From: Halocafeteria seosinensis
Taxonomy: Eukaryota > Sar > Bigyra > Bicosoecida
Assembly (NCBI GenBank): GCA_001687465.1
Contig: LVLI01000208.1
Coordinates: 1-64,000 of the forward strand
Length of the DNA stretch: 64,000 bases
Direction: 5' to 3'
This document shows positions 27,226 through 37,506 of the stretch, one piece after another (within the stretch, counting starts at the first letter, position 1; every line of letters begins with the position of its first letter). The position numbers and the translations under genes are program-made. The notes beneath the pieces were generated by a model. It did no database searches. It was given only the letters and a program-made list of their open reading frames with translations, and was not told the origin of the DNA.

Positions 27226-27492
27226 TTAAGGGTGGAGTTTTACTTCATTGAACAGCTTCAGGTGGTCATTGCTTTCCGTGTATATCAACACGACGAAGCA
27301 ACCAAGCAACCAGGTGAAGGATTTACACCAAGGCGTATTCATCCAGCACCATGGAACAGGTGATGGCGGCAGTAGGGGCTTGGCTGAGAAGTCTCCCAGT
27401 GGCCTGTATGTACCAGCATTCACGCAACTGAAAGCAACTGCAGCGACGATCGCGATTCCCTTGATGCAAGTTAACTCAGCAGTAGACATCAT
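27226..27492 (-). CDS. Possible small secreted protein
   Basis: An 88-codon open frame starting with two adjacent ATGs at 27492 and 27489. The first 27 residues look like a textbook signal peptide: a short polar start with one lysine (TCIKG), a hydrophobic core (IAIVAAVAFSCV), and an Ala-x-Ala-like cleavage site (VNA before GTY). The mature part would be about 60 residues with four cysteines and several Trp/Pro (VPWCWMNTPWCKSF). No family recognised. A GTAAAT at about 27330 could be a donor, so the downstream part may differ. The evidence is the signal sequence alone. Confidence 0.35.
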   Translation of the reverse strand: MMSTAELTCIKGIAIVAAVAFSCVNAGTYRPLGDFSAKPLLPPSPVPWCWMNTPWCKSFTWLLGCFVVLIYTESNDHLKLFNEVKLHP

Positions 27493-27902
27493 TGTTGGTT
27501 TCTAACATATGTCTGCAGTTCCTTGACTTACAGAAGTAACAGAGTGCATTTGAATATACAGATGGGTAGGCATGCTTAGCGGCTCATCATACCCAGTTAG
27601 CCTTCGGTCAACTAAGCTCTCGGTTCCAGAAACATACCTAGGTCATGCTGAAGTATCAGTTTTGACCTGGAGACTGTCATCGCCATCTTGTGCACGCTGT
27701 GCCACGCATATATCGCCTTATTCATCTTTAGCACTGTCAAGACATGTGTCGTGTGCTACTCACCCTCACTATCTGCCTCATCTAAGATTCTAAGCCACTA
27801 AAATCACACCTTGAAGCTAACAAGGCCCTTAGAGGTTGGAATATCTTTTTCGTTCATATCCCCCTTGCTTTTGCCCCAGTTAGGTACTCGCTTGTTCTTA
27901 TC
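27493..27902. other. Intergenic
   Basis: Divergent spacer between the possible secreted protein and the open stretches that follow. No motif or ORF supported. Confidence 0.3.
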
Positions 27903-28700
27903 ATGCAGTCGTCAAACTCAGGACGATATCAAGTTTCCACACATTGTCTGCGGCGCTCGCGCGTAAACATCCGTCAGTCTTCACAACACTTGGCCTGTCC
28001 TTTCATGTTTCCAAAATTTACATTTCAAAGGAACAAAATTGCACGGAACACCACTGTGGAACCAAACTCCATAAATGTAGGGGAAAACGAGCCCAATGAT
28101 GGCCGTGACTCCTCCAAGTCTTCGACAGCCCAACCTCTTCCAAGCCCCTCAGTCCAGCGAACACAGTAGCTCAATTGGAGTACAAACTTTTCCTTCTGCC
28201 CAGTATCACCAGGTTTCCCATCTTCCAAAGCATCCATCATCCGAATACGCGTCCGCAATGAGCAAAACCGCATCCTAACTCGAAGAGTGCAGTCGTCCTC
28301 TTTTCAATTAGATGGATTCCGGGACCTTGGTGGACGAAGCAGTTGAACGCTTTGAGTTCTCGCGACTTCTCTATGCAGTTTCACAAAACGCTGTTTTTCC
28401 TCTTCCTTGCAGTATAGATAATACCATAGAGACGTTGTTGCCCTAACTAGGCATGATCCCTGAGAGTTCCTGCCCTAGCGACGTCTCTGGCGCACTTGGA
28501 TGTTCACTCCCCTCCAATGCACCCCCGTCTGCAGTATCCAGTGCCAATAGCATCTCCTGTTATACCAATAGCATTCGCCTATGATGTTAAGCAGCCGCAA
28601 CATGAGCCACCATCCTCCTCATCTGCCATAATCTGCTTCCTCTGCGTCTTGATGCATCCATACGTCACGTATACCGGCACAGTTTTACAGTGTAAATAAA
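27903..28700 (+). other. Fragmentary coding-like stretch, unassigned
   Basis: Three protein-like pieces occur in different frames on the plus strand: 27903-28169 (S/N/Q-rich, starting MQSSNSGRY), a 44-codon piece from an ATG at 28311 (DEAVERFEFSRLLYAV) that directly follows an acceptor-like TTTTCAATTAG with a CTAAC branch-like site upstream, and a proline-rich piece at 28496-28650. They may be exons of one gene, or a decayed gene. No donor sites join them convincingly. No family recognised. Confidence 0.2.
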
Positions 28701-28793
28701 ATTTCCCAGGATTCGGGTTTACGACCCGCGCGGTTAAACAAAACTTAGTAACGTCGATTAGGATGCAGGCTGCCTGCCAGTGAGTGCCTGGCT

Positions 28794-29088
28794 GACGTCA
28801 ATACTATAGCCCAACAATTGATGAATGTCTTCTGTGTTGAAGTGGTTCATTTGTGTTATGGTGACGTCGAAATCCGTCTTTCGCAGGGACCCACGAATCT
28901 GCGCGTACACAGACAGCATCGGCTTCCCCATGTTTCCGACGCTAGCAAGAGCCTTTCAGGGTCGTCTGGCTTTGGCCTTGGGAGGCAAGGCCAAAAGTCA
29001 ATTTCGGCCCACTGCAGGACCTACCAGACAGAGTGTCTTGAATGAACTCTGGCATTACTGTGGAACGGAGCTGAATGCCAGCCGAGGT
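28794..29088 (+). pseudogene. Truncated tandem copy of the 5' end of the NTPase gene
   Basis: About 295 bp nearly identical to 29306-29615, including the 5' leader and the first about 55 codons of the Crinkler/RHS-like gene. The copies share GACGTCAAT at one end and the Arg/Gly codons CGAGG at the other, then diverge abruptly. Here the frame stops at once (TGA at about 29088), so no NTPase part exists. This copy has an ATG at 28825 in frame with the shared coding part, whereas the equivalent ATG in the downstream copy is cut off by a stop. It is a relic of partial tandem duplication. Confidence 0.75.
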
Positions 29089-29305
29089 TGAGAAAACTGT
29101 ATGTTCTTTATACTGAAATGTATTCAATTAAGGAGGAAAACAACTCGCTCTGGTTTTGCTGTTTTGGTGTTGTGGCTGCTGTCCTTGGCACCGCGTAAGG
29201 TGGACACAATGGGGGACAACTTCACGAATATTTCTGCTCAAATTATTTGTGATGTGAAAAAGTCGAAATATGTCCACCGGCCGTTAAAGGTGGCCCTCAT
29301 ACACC

Positions 29306-29615
29306 GACGTCAATAGCCCAACAATTGATGATTCAATGATGAATGTCTTTTGTGTTGAAGTGCGTTCTGGTTCATTTGTGTTAAAAAGTGACGTCGAAAT
29401 CCGTCTTTCGCAGGGACCCACGAATCTGCGCGTACACAGACAGCATCGGCTTCCCCATGTTTCCGACGCTAGCAAGAGCCTTTCAGGGTCGTCTGGCCTT
29501 GGCCTTGGGAGGCAAGGCCAAAAGTCAATTTCGGCCCACTGCAGGACCTAACAAACAGAGTGTCTTGAATGAACTCTGGCAGTACTGTGGAACGGAGCTG
29601 AATGCCAGCCGAGGT
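29306..29615 (+). repeat. Downstream copy of the 5' tandem duplication
   Basis: The intact-gene copy of the duplicated segment. Compared with the upstream copy it has small indels in the leader (extra ATTCAATG near 29333 and extra bases near 29365) and a few substitutions. The coding part is conserved in frame. The two copies are separated by about 217 bp of unrelated spacer. Confidence 0.75.
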
Positions 29616-32600
29616 GCAGGGACATGGGCATCCGCCAAGAAAAGTCCTGGGGGAACGAAAAAGCCCAAGGCTGCGAACACCGACTGCAAGGGGTGGACAT
29701 CGACTGTTCTTCCCGTTGGGAATGTATCCCTCCCCGGCCGACCCCAGAGGCTGAATATACCAATGACAGGATTAAACTTCGTGCAACAGAAATCCTCATT
29801 TATTTCTCAGCCAAGCAGTTCGGATGATGGACAGCAGCAAGATCCCGACGCCCAAAAACAGTCTTCAACCACAGAGGGTAAGTGACTCCCGCATATAATA
29901 CGGAACTGCTGCGTACAACCCATCAGGTCTATCTCTCCAATGTCTCCTTTTTCTAAGAGGCAGCAGTACCTGCAGGTCAACAAGCATTACTCGAATGGTT
30001 GGACAAAGCGAGGGAGGAATTGGGAGAGCAGCACGACTATTGCGTGGAAATTGTAAAAGATATGAATCTGGCTTTTGGAAAAGCTCCATTCGACACAGAA
30101 GAGAAAACTATGGCGTTCTTTCGGGAGAAAAATGTTCCAGAGGCCACCACTTTAGGTATCGCTGCTTTCGAAGAGAGCCAGAAATATATCGGTATGTCTG
30201 GATGAATTGACATGTGTCATAGTGTACATGATATCGTGCGACCGTTTTCGCCGATGCAGCGACGAAGAACAGGTACCCTTCGCAAGCATTTGGTAAGGCC
30301 CAAAACACTTGCCCGTAACGAACATGGCTTGAGGCTTGTGGAAGTATTCGCTTTGCTTTTGACAGAGACCTGGCTGACGGAAGCGCGCACCCAGCCAAGA
30401 AACGGGCTACCAGTCTTTGATTCATATTCCTTTGAGAACCGGGAAGAACAGTTGCAGGATATTGCCTTTGCTGTTGGCCGACTTGTGCCAGGGGGTAGTG
30501 GTAGGAATCAGCCGATATTCGTGAGCGCACTTGGCTGGGGAAGTGGGAAGACCCAGCTGTTCACTCGAGGTATCGCTGCCTACCTTGCGCGTAACCCTCT
30601 ACAGGATCATATCAGCATTCACTGCTATTTTGATTTTTCTTGGCTATCGAGCAATTTTACCCCTGGTAAGGAATCGTGTGAACGCTCAGCGTCGCGGATG
30701 GTAATCAGGACTGTTTTCCAAAACGCAGGGGAAGCATTATTAGTTGGACTTGTGAGAGCCTTGGCTGATGCCCACATTGTTGACAAATCCCAGACTTGTG
30801 GAGAGGTCCAGCCTCCTAATGTGGTAATGAAACCTGTCCTCGATGACAGGACTCGAGCAACGTTTTTGCAGTCCGCAACCGAGAGTCTTCACAATCTAAT
30901 GTCTCTGAATCCACTTAAGTACTCGAAGCCTGAAGAGACAACCCAGGATGTTTTCAAACATGATACAAAGCGGATCTCTGAGATAGCCAAAAGTTTAGCT
31001 ACTTTGTTTTACAGCTTTCTACCCGAAGGAGGAAAGTCGTACAAAACTTTGATCCTGCTGGATGAGCTAGACTCTGTATGCGGTGAGTCATCGTCTGTAC
31101 ATTCAGCAGCTACGACATACCTGTGGTGGAATATGTCAGATGGACTAATGGAAGCAGAGAAGATACAAATGCTAGGGGCTGGTAGAATGCCGGAACTCTT
31201 GCAAGTATCTCGTAATAATTTCTTCGTCAAAAATTATAATTTTTCGGCAGGAGCACCTAAGCGGGAATTGGAACACGTCCCGCTAAACGCCCTAACTGAA
31301 GTTCATTTGGAAAACATACTGAATAGGAGTAAAATTATACCGGCTGATAGGGTGTCTCTTTATGCAAGGGCGCTGCATGCGCTTACTAGTGGGGTACCAC
31401 GCTTTGTGTTTTATGCGATCTCAGCGGTAGAAAAAGCGCTTATTCAGGGGAGTGTAGCCTCTCTGAACCCTGTTGTTAGTCGCCTTTCCCGCGCCGGCGA
31501 GACTCCAACCTACGCCGACAAGATTGCATCGTTTTTCGAGAAACAAAGGATGCCATTTCTTACTTTGGCTACAGCTTCTCTTTTGGGATCACGCTTTTCT
31601 CCAGACGCAAAAATGGACTTCAATGGCACCATATATCCTGAAGGCGGTGGCGGCCCGCAGAGCCGCCCCGTTGCTGATTGGTGCCGAGCATTCAATTTCT
31701 ATCTGAATATGGATTCGTCGAGGCTACTGAGTCTTCGCTTCCCTCTAGTTTTGCGTGCGGCCCTGCGTGAACATACAGACTCGCTTTATTTAGCCACAGA
31801 CTATCATGGTCATGTACCGTCCAAGGATTTAGCACTATTCAGAATGGTTTTCGTGAAATCGTCCGTGTGTGACATGACGCCAAAAGGATTTCCGGGCAAT
31901 GCCAAGGTCTTGGACCAGTTGGATTCATTGCTCACTTCAGTTCTACCATCTTTTCCGCAGCATTCTCTTCTGCCTTCAGCTACGACGGGCTCAGTGTATG
32001 AGGAATTTATATTCAAAGTGTTGCATCTTCGTCTTACTGAATTTACTGGCGACCTGACCTCTAGGCCTATCAGGGCCGTGCTCCCCACTCCGCCGTCGAT
32101 CGCGAGTGCCTGCTACAACCCCCAGGCTATCAAAGTGGCGCAGTTACCCTGTTTCAAGATTCAAAGTGTCGACTTCACGGAAGAGAAGAAGGAACTATTG
32201 TTGGAATTGATGCAGCCTGTAGACTTTGCGGATCCTCGGCCTTACCAAGTAGTTAACCCTGTACATTGGCGTCATTTTGCTCCTGCGATAAAGGATAATA
32301 CTATCTATCTCGTTCCGCCGTTGAGTTCAAGTGCAGACGCGTATATGACCTTCCCGGCCCAGATTTGGGGGATCAACGACAAGTTTCAACTCGAAGCGTT
32401 GGGAATGAAGACAATCGTCGAGGAGTTCAGTAAAGCTTTCCCTTCCGATTTGATTGATTCTTTGCCCGATAGGAAGAAGATATTTGTTAACATTTGTGCA
32501 GTATCAACAGAGCTATCAGATGCCTTGAAAACGGTAGGGGCAATCAGTGTAGAAGGTGGCTGGTGCCTAGAAGGGCCCGCTAAGTTGGGTAACGCGACCT

Positions 32601-32794
32601 TCAAGTTGGGAGGTGAAAAAGACGGCAATTTTATACTACCGGAAGGTTGTGCGATTCTCATTGTAGATCAAACAGAGGTGTCATTGTCGTTCAGTAGGTT
32701 TATGGAGTACAGCTCGGCACCTGCCTTATTTTCTTATTACAGCGCTGTACGGAAGTATTATACTGAGATGGCCAGCTTCCGACCAAGACAGTAG
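29457..32794 (+). CDS. Crinkler/RHS-type P-loop NTPase with nuclease-like C-terminus
   Basis: Four exons fit phase and consensus: 29457..29877, 29958..30191, 30260..30292, 30366..32794, giving about 1038 aa. The ATG at 29457 is the first usable one; an upstream intron ending TTTCGCAG at 29413 is possible. The N-terminus is short, Arg/Ala-rich and presequence-like, then a low-complexity Q/S/D linker. Walker A is GWGSGKT near residues 286-292; Walker B is LILLDELDS near 456-464. The C-terminal part holds GSVYEEFIFKVL and, later, an ADAY...AQIW pattern, reminiscent of the E...D...QxK/T core of REase-fold nucleases in Crinkler (CRN) and trypanosome RHS proteins. That NTPase plus REase architecture is a known eukaryotic effector and conflict class (Zhang and colleagues, 2016). 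Function here is inferred: nucleic-acid targeting, host-directed or within the genome. The catalytic residues are not certain. Confidence 0.6.
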
Positions 32795-33622
32795 CTTTTT
32801 GTAGTAACCAACGACGATGCAATGCAGGAGACGGGGAGAGAATGTTACCGATTCCAGCCATGTTTTCACTTCACTCCTCGATATTTTTTGCGGTTTATCG
32901 GCTTCGCGTCCGCCTGCACAGCTTCAACATGCATGGATGTTAGGAATTCGGCAGAGAAGTAGTCGGTTGTTCGTAGGGCAAACAATGAATTACCCACGGG
33001 GCTAATCCATACTGTAATACACACGCACACTGTAATACAAGTACTTGTGCTATTGACACTCTTGCATAGTATGGAAACAGACGAGCTCGACGAGGAGGAT
33101 GCTCCCGTGCCAGTTGTCTACGCACAACTGGCTGTAGGTGGCAACTCTGATACAAACAGAGCAACTATCAATCGGCACGAAACCAACTCGAAAGCTTCTT
33201 GGCCAGTAAACAGCTCCCATCTGTAGACCTTGTGGAAGAGTCTGTGGTGAGTATGGGACGTACACAGTACCTAGCCGACCACGGTGTTGGCTTGTCATTG
33301 GTCACAACTGTTGCGTCGGGAACAACACTTAATCCTGCCTGCGCTGCTGCAACCGGTCCTGGCGTCGGCGTCGCTGTGGCAGGCTCAGGGTCTTCACCTG
33401 CCAGACTGAGCCTTGACGGTAACCCTGACATCGTGGGCGCAGGCTTGGCCGATGCCTCCTGAGCAAAACCAGTGTTGTGTTCCCTTACGGCGAAATTTGT
33501 GACAACTGACAGCTGTACAGAATACGACTTCAACAAAAGTAGGTGGTACCAGAGTCTTACATACATCGACGTGTATTACATGTATGTTTCTGTCAATGTG
33601 TATAACATGACCATGTTGATAA
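32795..33622. other. Intergenic
   Basis: No firm gene. An acidic 51-codon frame at 33071-33226 (plus) and a Pro/Ala/Thr-rich minus frame at 33168-33480 overlap each other. Either might be part of a transcript, but neither has splice or family support. Confidence 0.3.
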
Positions 33623-36060
33623 TCAACGGTGAAGTGGCTTCACTATCATTGCGGTGTTTTGGTACAGAACAAGTTGCCAATACTCCTCCAACAGGCAGGC
33701 GCCTGGAAGTGACGACAAGTATATCGCATATGCATGTAGTATGCGTTCTTCATATTGCTGATACGATGCGGACAAATGAACAGCGGAAATTCGTCCTTCG
33801 ACTGTGAAGAGCGTGTGGTCTGGCGAAGTCCAACTGTCTGGCACCAGCTCACTGAGAGGAGTGTCACTGTCCCAATCACTACTCTCGTCACCAGGCAGCA
33901 ACTGTACACCCATGTCATCAGGAAATAGCGCTTTCCAGAATGTCTGGAATGTTCCCGGAAGGTCGCTCTTCAGGAAACGAACGGGTTCCCATGAGTTTCC
34001 GCTTTCTGGGGTAGCCCTTCCACTTCACAGACACACGCTTCTTCGCGGGTTCATACTTGACGAACCTTTCGACCACATGCTTCTTTGTCCTCTTATCTGA
34101 TCCAAAGCTGCGTTTCGAAGTGCTTGACGGCCTGTTCTGAACTTTTACACAAGCAGCTCCTGCAGTAGGAACACCAGTTGACGTTCTCCTCGACGACTTC
34201 TCTCCTGGAACGCGGCTGGCTGACCTGCCGCTACATTTGGAAACACTTGATGCGCTCTTTTCAACTTGTTGGACGGAACTTCCTGCCTTATGAATGGTCG
34301 CTAGACTCGAAGATTTCTTCTGGGCGACGGTGGAAGACCGACTTCGCTTGACTGGTTTGGTCTTGGTGCTTAGTTTTCCAGACAGTCTCTGGGAATGCTG
34401 GAAAGCACTGGGATTTAAATTCTCGGCATTTCCTATTTGCTTCAGAGATGACTCTTTAGGTGTTTTAGCTGGAAATATTGTCTTGTACATCGCAAGCACG
34501 GCAGTCAGAGAATTGCTCAGTCTAAACCCTCGTATCAGCACTTCCAGGAAGCGGTTCGTTTGGGTATCGGGTGGACCATACCATTTTACTGGTGAAGAGC
34601 AATCTTTCAGTGTTTTCAGCAGCTCCGTTCTATTTTGCGTCGTCGATCCCTCAAGTTTTGCGGAGATAATAGGTGGACACGTCATCACATCTGGGCTTAT
34701 CACAGAAGGATCGAAAGTCGAACATGCGATGTATATTACTCGAAGCGTGCTGGTGGCGTGGCTTATATCCTGCCCCTTAACCATATGGTTGGCACTTTCA
34801 GTGATACTGTTCGCAAAACGAGTAACCCACGTAAACGTTCGTCGGAATCCCCGCGAGAGTCCAAAAGCTCAAGTTATCCCGACAGTATTCGATGAAATCT
34901 GCATGTTTTTTCGACAAGGTCGCCTGACAAAGCGTCTCCAGCTCGTCCCAATATCCTTAGACTGAAAAATGTCTATGGTAGCAGCAGCCTTTCGTAGTAG
35001 GATCTTGCCTGGAAGTACGTCGTCTCGGTTTTGGAACTTACTGAATCGCTTGTTCCAGTTGACAATCAGATGGTACTCACATGACTTATGAATTCCCTGA
35101 GGCCACACCTCATGTACAGCTTTTCGAAATCCCGCTGCATCATCTGAGATGATCACGCCCGGTGGAACCGCCCCCAGAAGCTCGTGTGAATGAACTGGAG
35201 TGGGATTACGGTGGTTACACCCTCGCTTTCTCCATAAGCGAGCGCCTGCGCAAGAACTAGGACCTGGCCTTCTTTTGACGGCATCACGAACTGATAAAGC
35301 TGTGTCTTCTTTTTGTTTAATTGAAGACCGTCTACCGGAATGTTGTGTGTACTGTCGAAGTGGATGGATCCTGGTAGAGCTCTGCCGACTTTAGCATGGC
35401 GGGAGACGACCAACATGCGCAAACGTCCGGTACAATTCGATATTTACAGTTATTCCTCTCGAAAAAAGATATCACGGTACGCTCTTCGTTCTCCGATGAA
35501 AAAATATTTGATGCTTCGCGTTGAATCCGCTTCTTCGTCGCGGCTCTTATCTTGACCCCATCGACGGCCTGGCACTGGCAGCCTTGGTGAGTGATGGACC
35601 TGGGATGGACATGTAACTATTACAAATCGTTGCGTTCTTTCGGGCTTCAGTCATTTCTTGATTCCACTCGGCAGCGTTGTCATCGCCTGTATGTTTCCAA
35701 TTTCCTTCAGTAGTCACACACGTAAACGTTCCAGTAACCTGGTCCTGCTCCCATCGCAACGATACCATGAATTGGCACGGCATTGCCAGCAACGGTCTGC
35801 TCCTTCGTATGCTCTCTCTTGGTCTGGCCCGCAACTGCGCTTCTTGTGCTTCACTAAGGCCACCAAGTAAGCGGCAAGCAAGCTTCAGTGTCTCTGATGG
35901 CGATACGTACCTGGATTTACATTTGTACAGAATCTGGTACTCGACGTGAGAAAACTTAGGGTTAGCGTGGGGCTTATCGTTCCAGTTGGAGTCCTTGGGC
36001 GGCTGTGCGACGACGATGGAGTGGGACTCCGAGAAGGGGTAAAGCTGCTTGAAGGAGTCT
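33623..36060 (-). mobile_element. MULE-type transposase gene with C-terminal chromodomain, frame broken
   Basis: Minus strand, 5' to 3'. A Cys-containing N-terminal part (VEYQILYKCKSR, then LRWEQDQVTGTFTCVTT) lies at 35950-35600. The MULE DDE core follows: IHFDSTHNIP at about 35370, then GVIISDDAAGFRKAVHEVWP and CEYHLIVNWNKRF at 35160-35050. A GTAAGTT donor and CTAAG acceptor (86 bp) join this to YWDELETLC and DFIEYCRDNLSFWTLAG. After a long basic S/K-rich linker comes a chromodomain, ERFVKYEPAKKRVSVKWKGYP, whose continuation with the diagnostic ESGNSWEPV lies in another frame: one extra C in a CCCC run near 34012 breaks it. A further frame change lies near 35175. Thus a relic or a sequence error. 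It would be a cut-and-paste transposase; the chromodomain suggests chromatin-guided targeting, as in chromovirus integrases. Terminal repeats were not found. Confidence 0.6.
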
Positions 36061-37476
36061 CCGACCTTGTCGTTGTCGCTAATGGCGTCGACATGGGTGA
36101 AGGAGTAGATGACGGTGCTACTTGAAATCGTAGAATTGGCAGCAGATTCTCTTTGTCGTCACTTTCTCCTCTATCTAGAGCCCATACGTCATCCGACCAC
36201 CCTCCCAGTTGATACAGTTGTCCCCGTATGTCCGTCAAATCATCTGAATTGTTTGTCTCTGCAAGACTACTGCGACCATTCACTCCAACGATACCGGTAG
36301 GCTCGGTTCCTCCATTTCTATTGTATACTGAGTATTTCACGTGAATAGTACCACTTGCACCACCCCCTATCTGTCCTATAATCCCACCAGCATCCGTACC
36401 CGTGACTGTACCCGATATATTTGTAATGCAGACATCTCCTGTAGGATGGTTTGGCTCCCCTCCTGTCCTCTCCCCTGTAATACCTCCTGCTTTTTCACCC
36501 CTAAAACTTCCTAGTGCATAGCAAGCTATGATATGTACTTCACCCTCACGATCTGCTGTATCTTCGCCGTTAATCCCTCCACTACAGTCTGCAGATATTG
36601 GTCCCATACTATAACATTCCTTGATTAAGACGAATCCATTGTCAAGACCAGCATTGCTGCCCACAATACCACCACTGTTTGAACTAGCAGGAATTATATC
36701 TCCTGTGGGATATAATTCCTGCTAGTTCAGAGCTATATACACTTGACCATTCGAAAAACCAGCACCGTTTCCACAGATACCACCTGATTCTTGTCCTTCA
36801 ATAGTTCCAGTGGAATGGCAATCCGTGATATTGGCAATCCCATGATTGTATCCAACATGAACTCCCACAATACCACGTGCAAGTCTGCCCAGTACCCTCC
36901 CTGCCGAGTACGAATTCGATATCTTAATTTGACCATTATCAAGACCACTCAAAAACCACATACATGTATACCACCACCAGCATTGCCAGCAATATCTCCT
37001 GATGAACTACATGAATCTATGATAAAGAATTTCTGCTCTTGTTGGACAATAAATCCATCTCTGCGTGCAGTTTCCCCATTCCTAATATCAAGATTCCGGA
37101 TCAATGGAGCTTGATCAAATGATGTAACACCGTCCAGTATCGTGAACAATCCTTGGAACTCCGTTATTCCGTTCAGATCTATAATGTGCCCATTTTGCCG
37201 ACCACCGTCCAACGTCGCATCCAACGAAATATAATCTTGGTTCGTATAGCCATGATCACCCCAAACCAACGCATTACAGTTCATTTCAAACTGGTGTTGA
37301 GCCGCATTATAGTGGAAGCAGGATTCAGTTCCATTTACCGGTAGAATCGCAGGTCGTAAATCTGTTGCCACTACCTCGTTCAAGAAAGTGCAACCGAAAA
37401 ACAATGACGCCAACATAACCGTTGTTAGTGAAGTTAATCGTATTTTGCAGTCCGTAAGCCCGAGACGCTTTTCCAT
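35885..37476 (-). pseudogene. Secreted GLUG-repeat adhesin-like protein, disrupted
   Basis: Starts at ATG 37476 with a hydrophobic signal segment (LTTVMLASLFFGCTFLN). It then carries repeated GLUG-type units: GGIVG, AGLDNG, V/I-x-I, NSYSAG or CYSMGPI, found in extracellular and surface proteins and in bacterial adhesins. After about four to six units a Ser/Thr/Pro-rich linker (35960-36100) ends the protein. Two lesions break the frame: a single-base shift near 36960, beside the small palindrome ATACATGTAT, and an in-frame TAG at 36722-36724 within a perfect hairpin. Reading resumes in frame after the TAG. The last part overlaps, in another frame, the N-terminal reading of the transposase gene. 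Surface adhesion or coat function is inferred from the family only. Confidence 0.6.
36680..36729. repeat. Perfect 21-bp inverted repeat with 8-nt loop
   Basis: Arms 36680-36700 and 36709-36729 are exact reverse complements; the loop is TCCTGTGG. It lies inside the GLUG gene and carries its in-frame TAG. One arm encodes sensible GLUG sequence (DIIPASS), the other encodes the stop, so the latter looks like a reversed local copy of the former. Confidence 0.95.
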
Positions 37477-37506
37477 GCGCTAGCCGTTTCGTCCTCGTCG
37501 TATACG

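Noticed and set aside
34294-34965. 223-codon plus-strand ORF opposite the transposase gene
   Set aside because: Antisense of the transposase and linker; the minus strand carries the recognisable domains.
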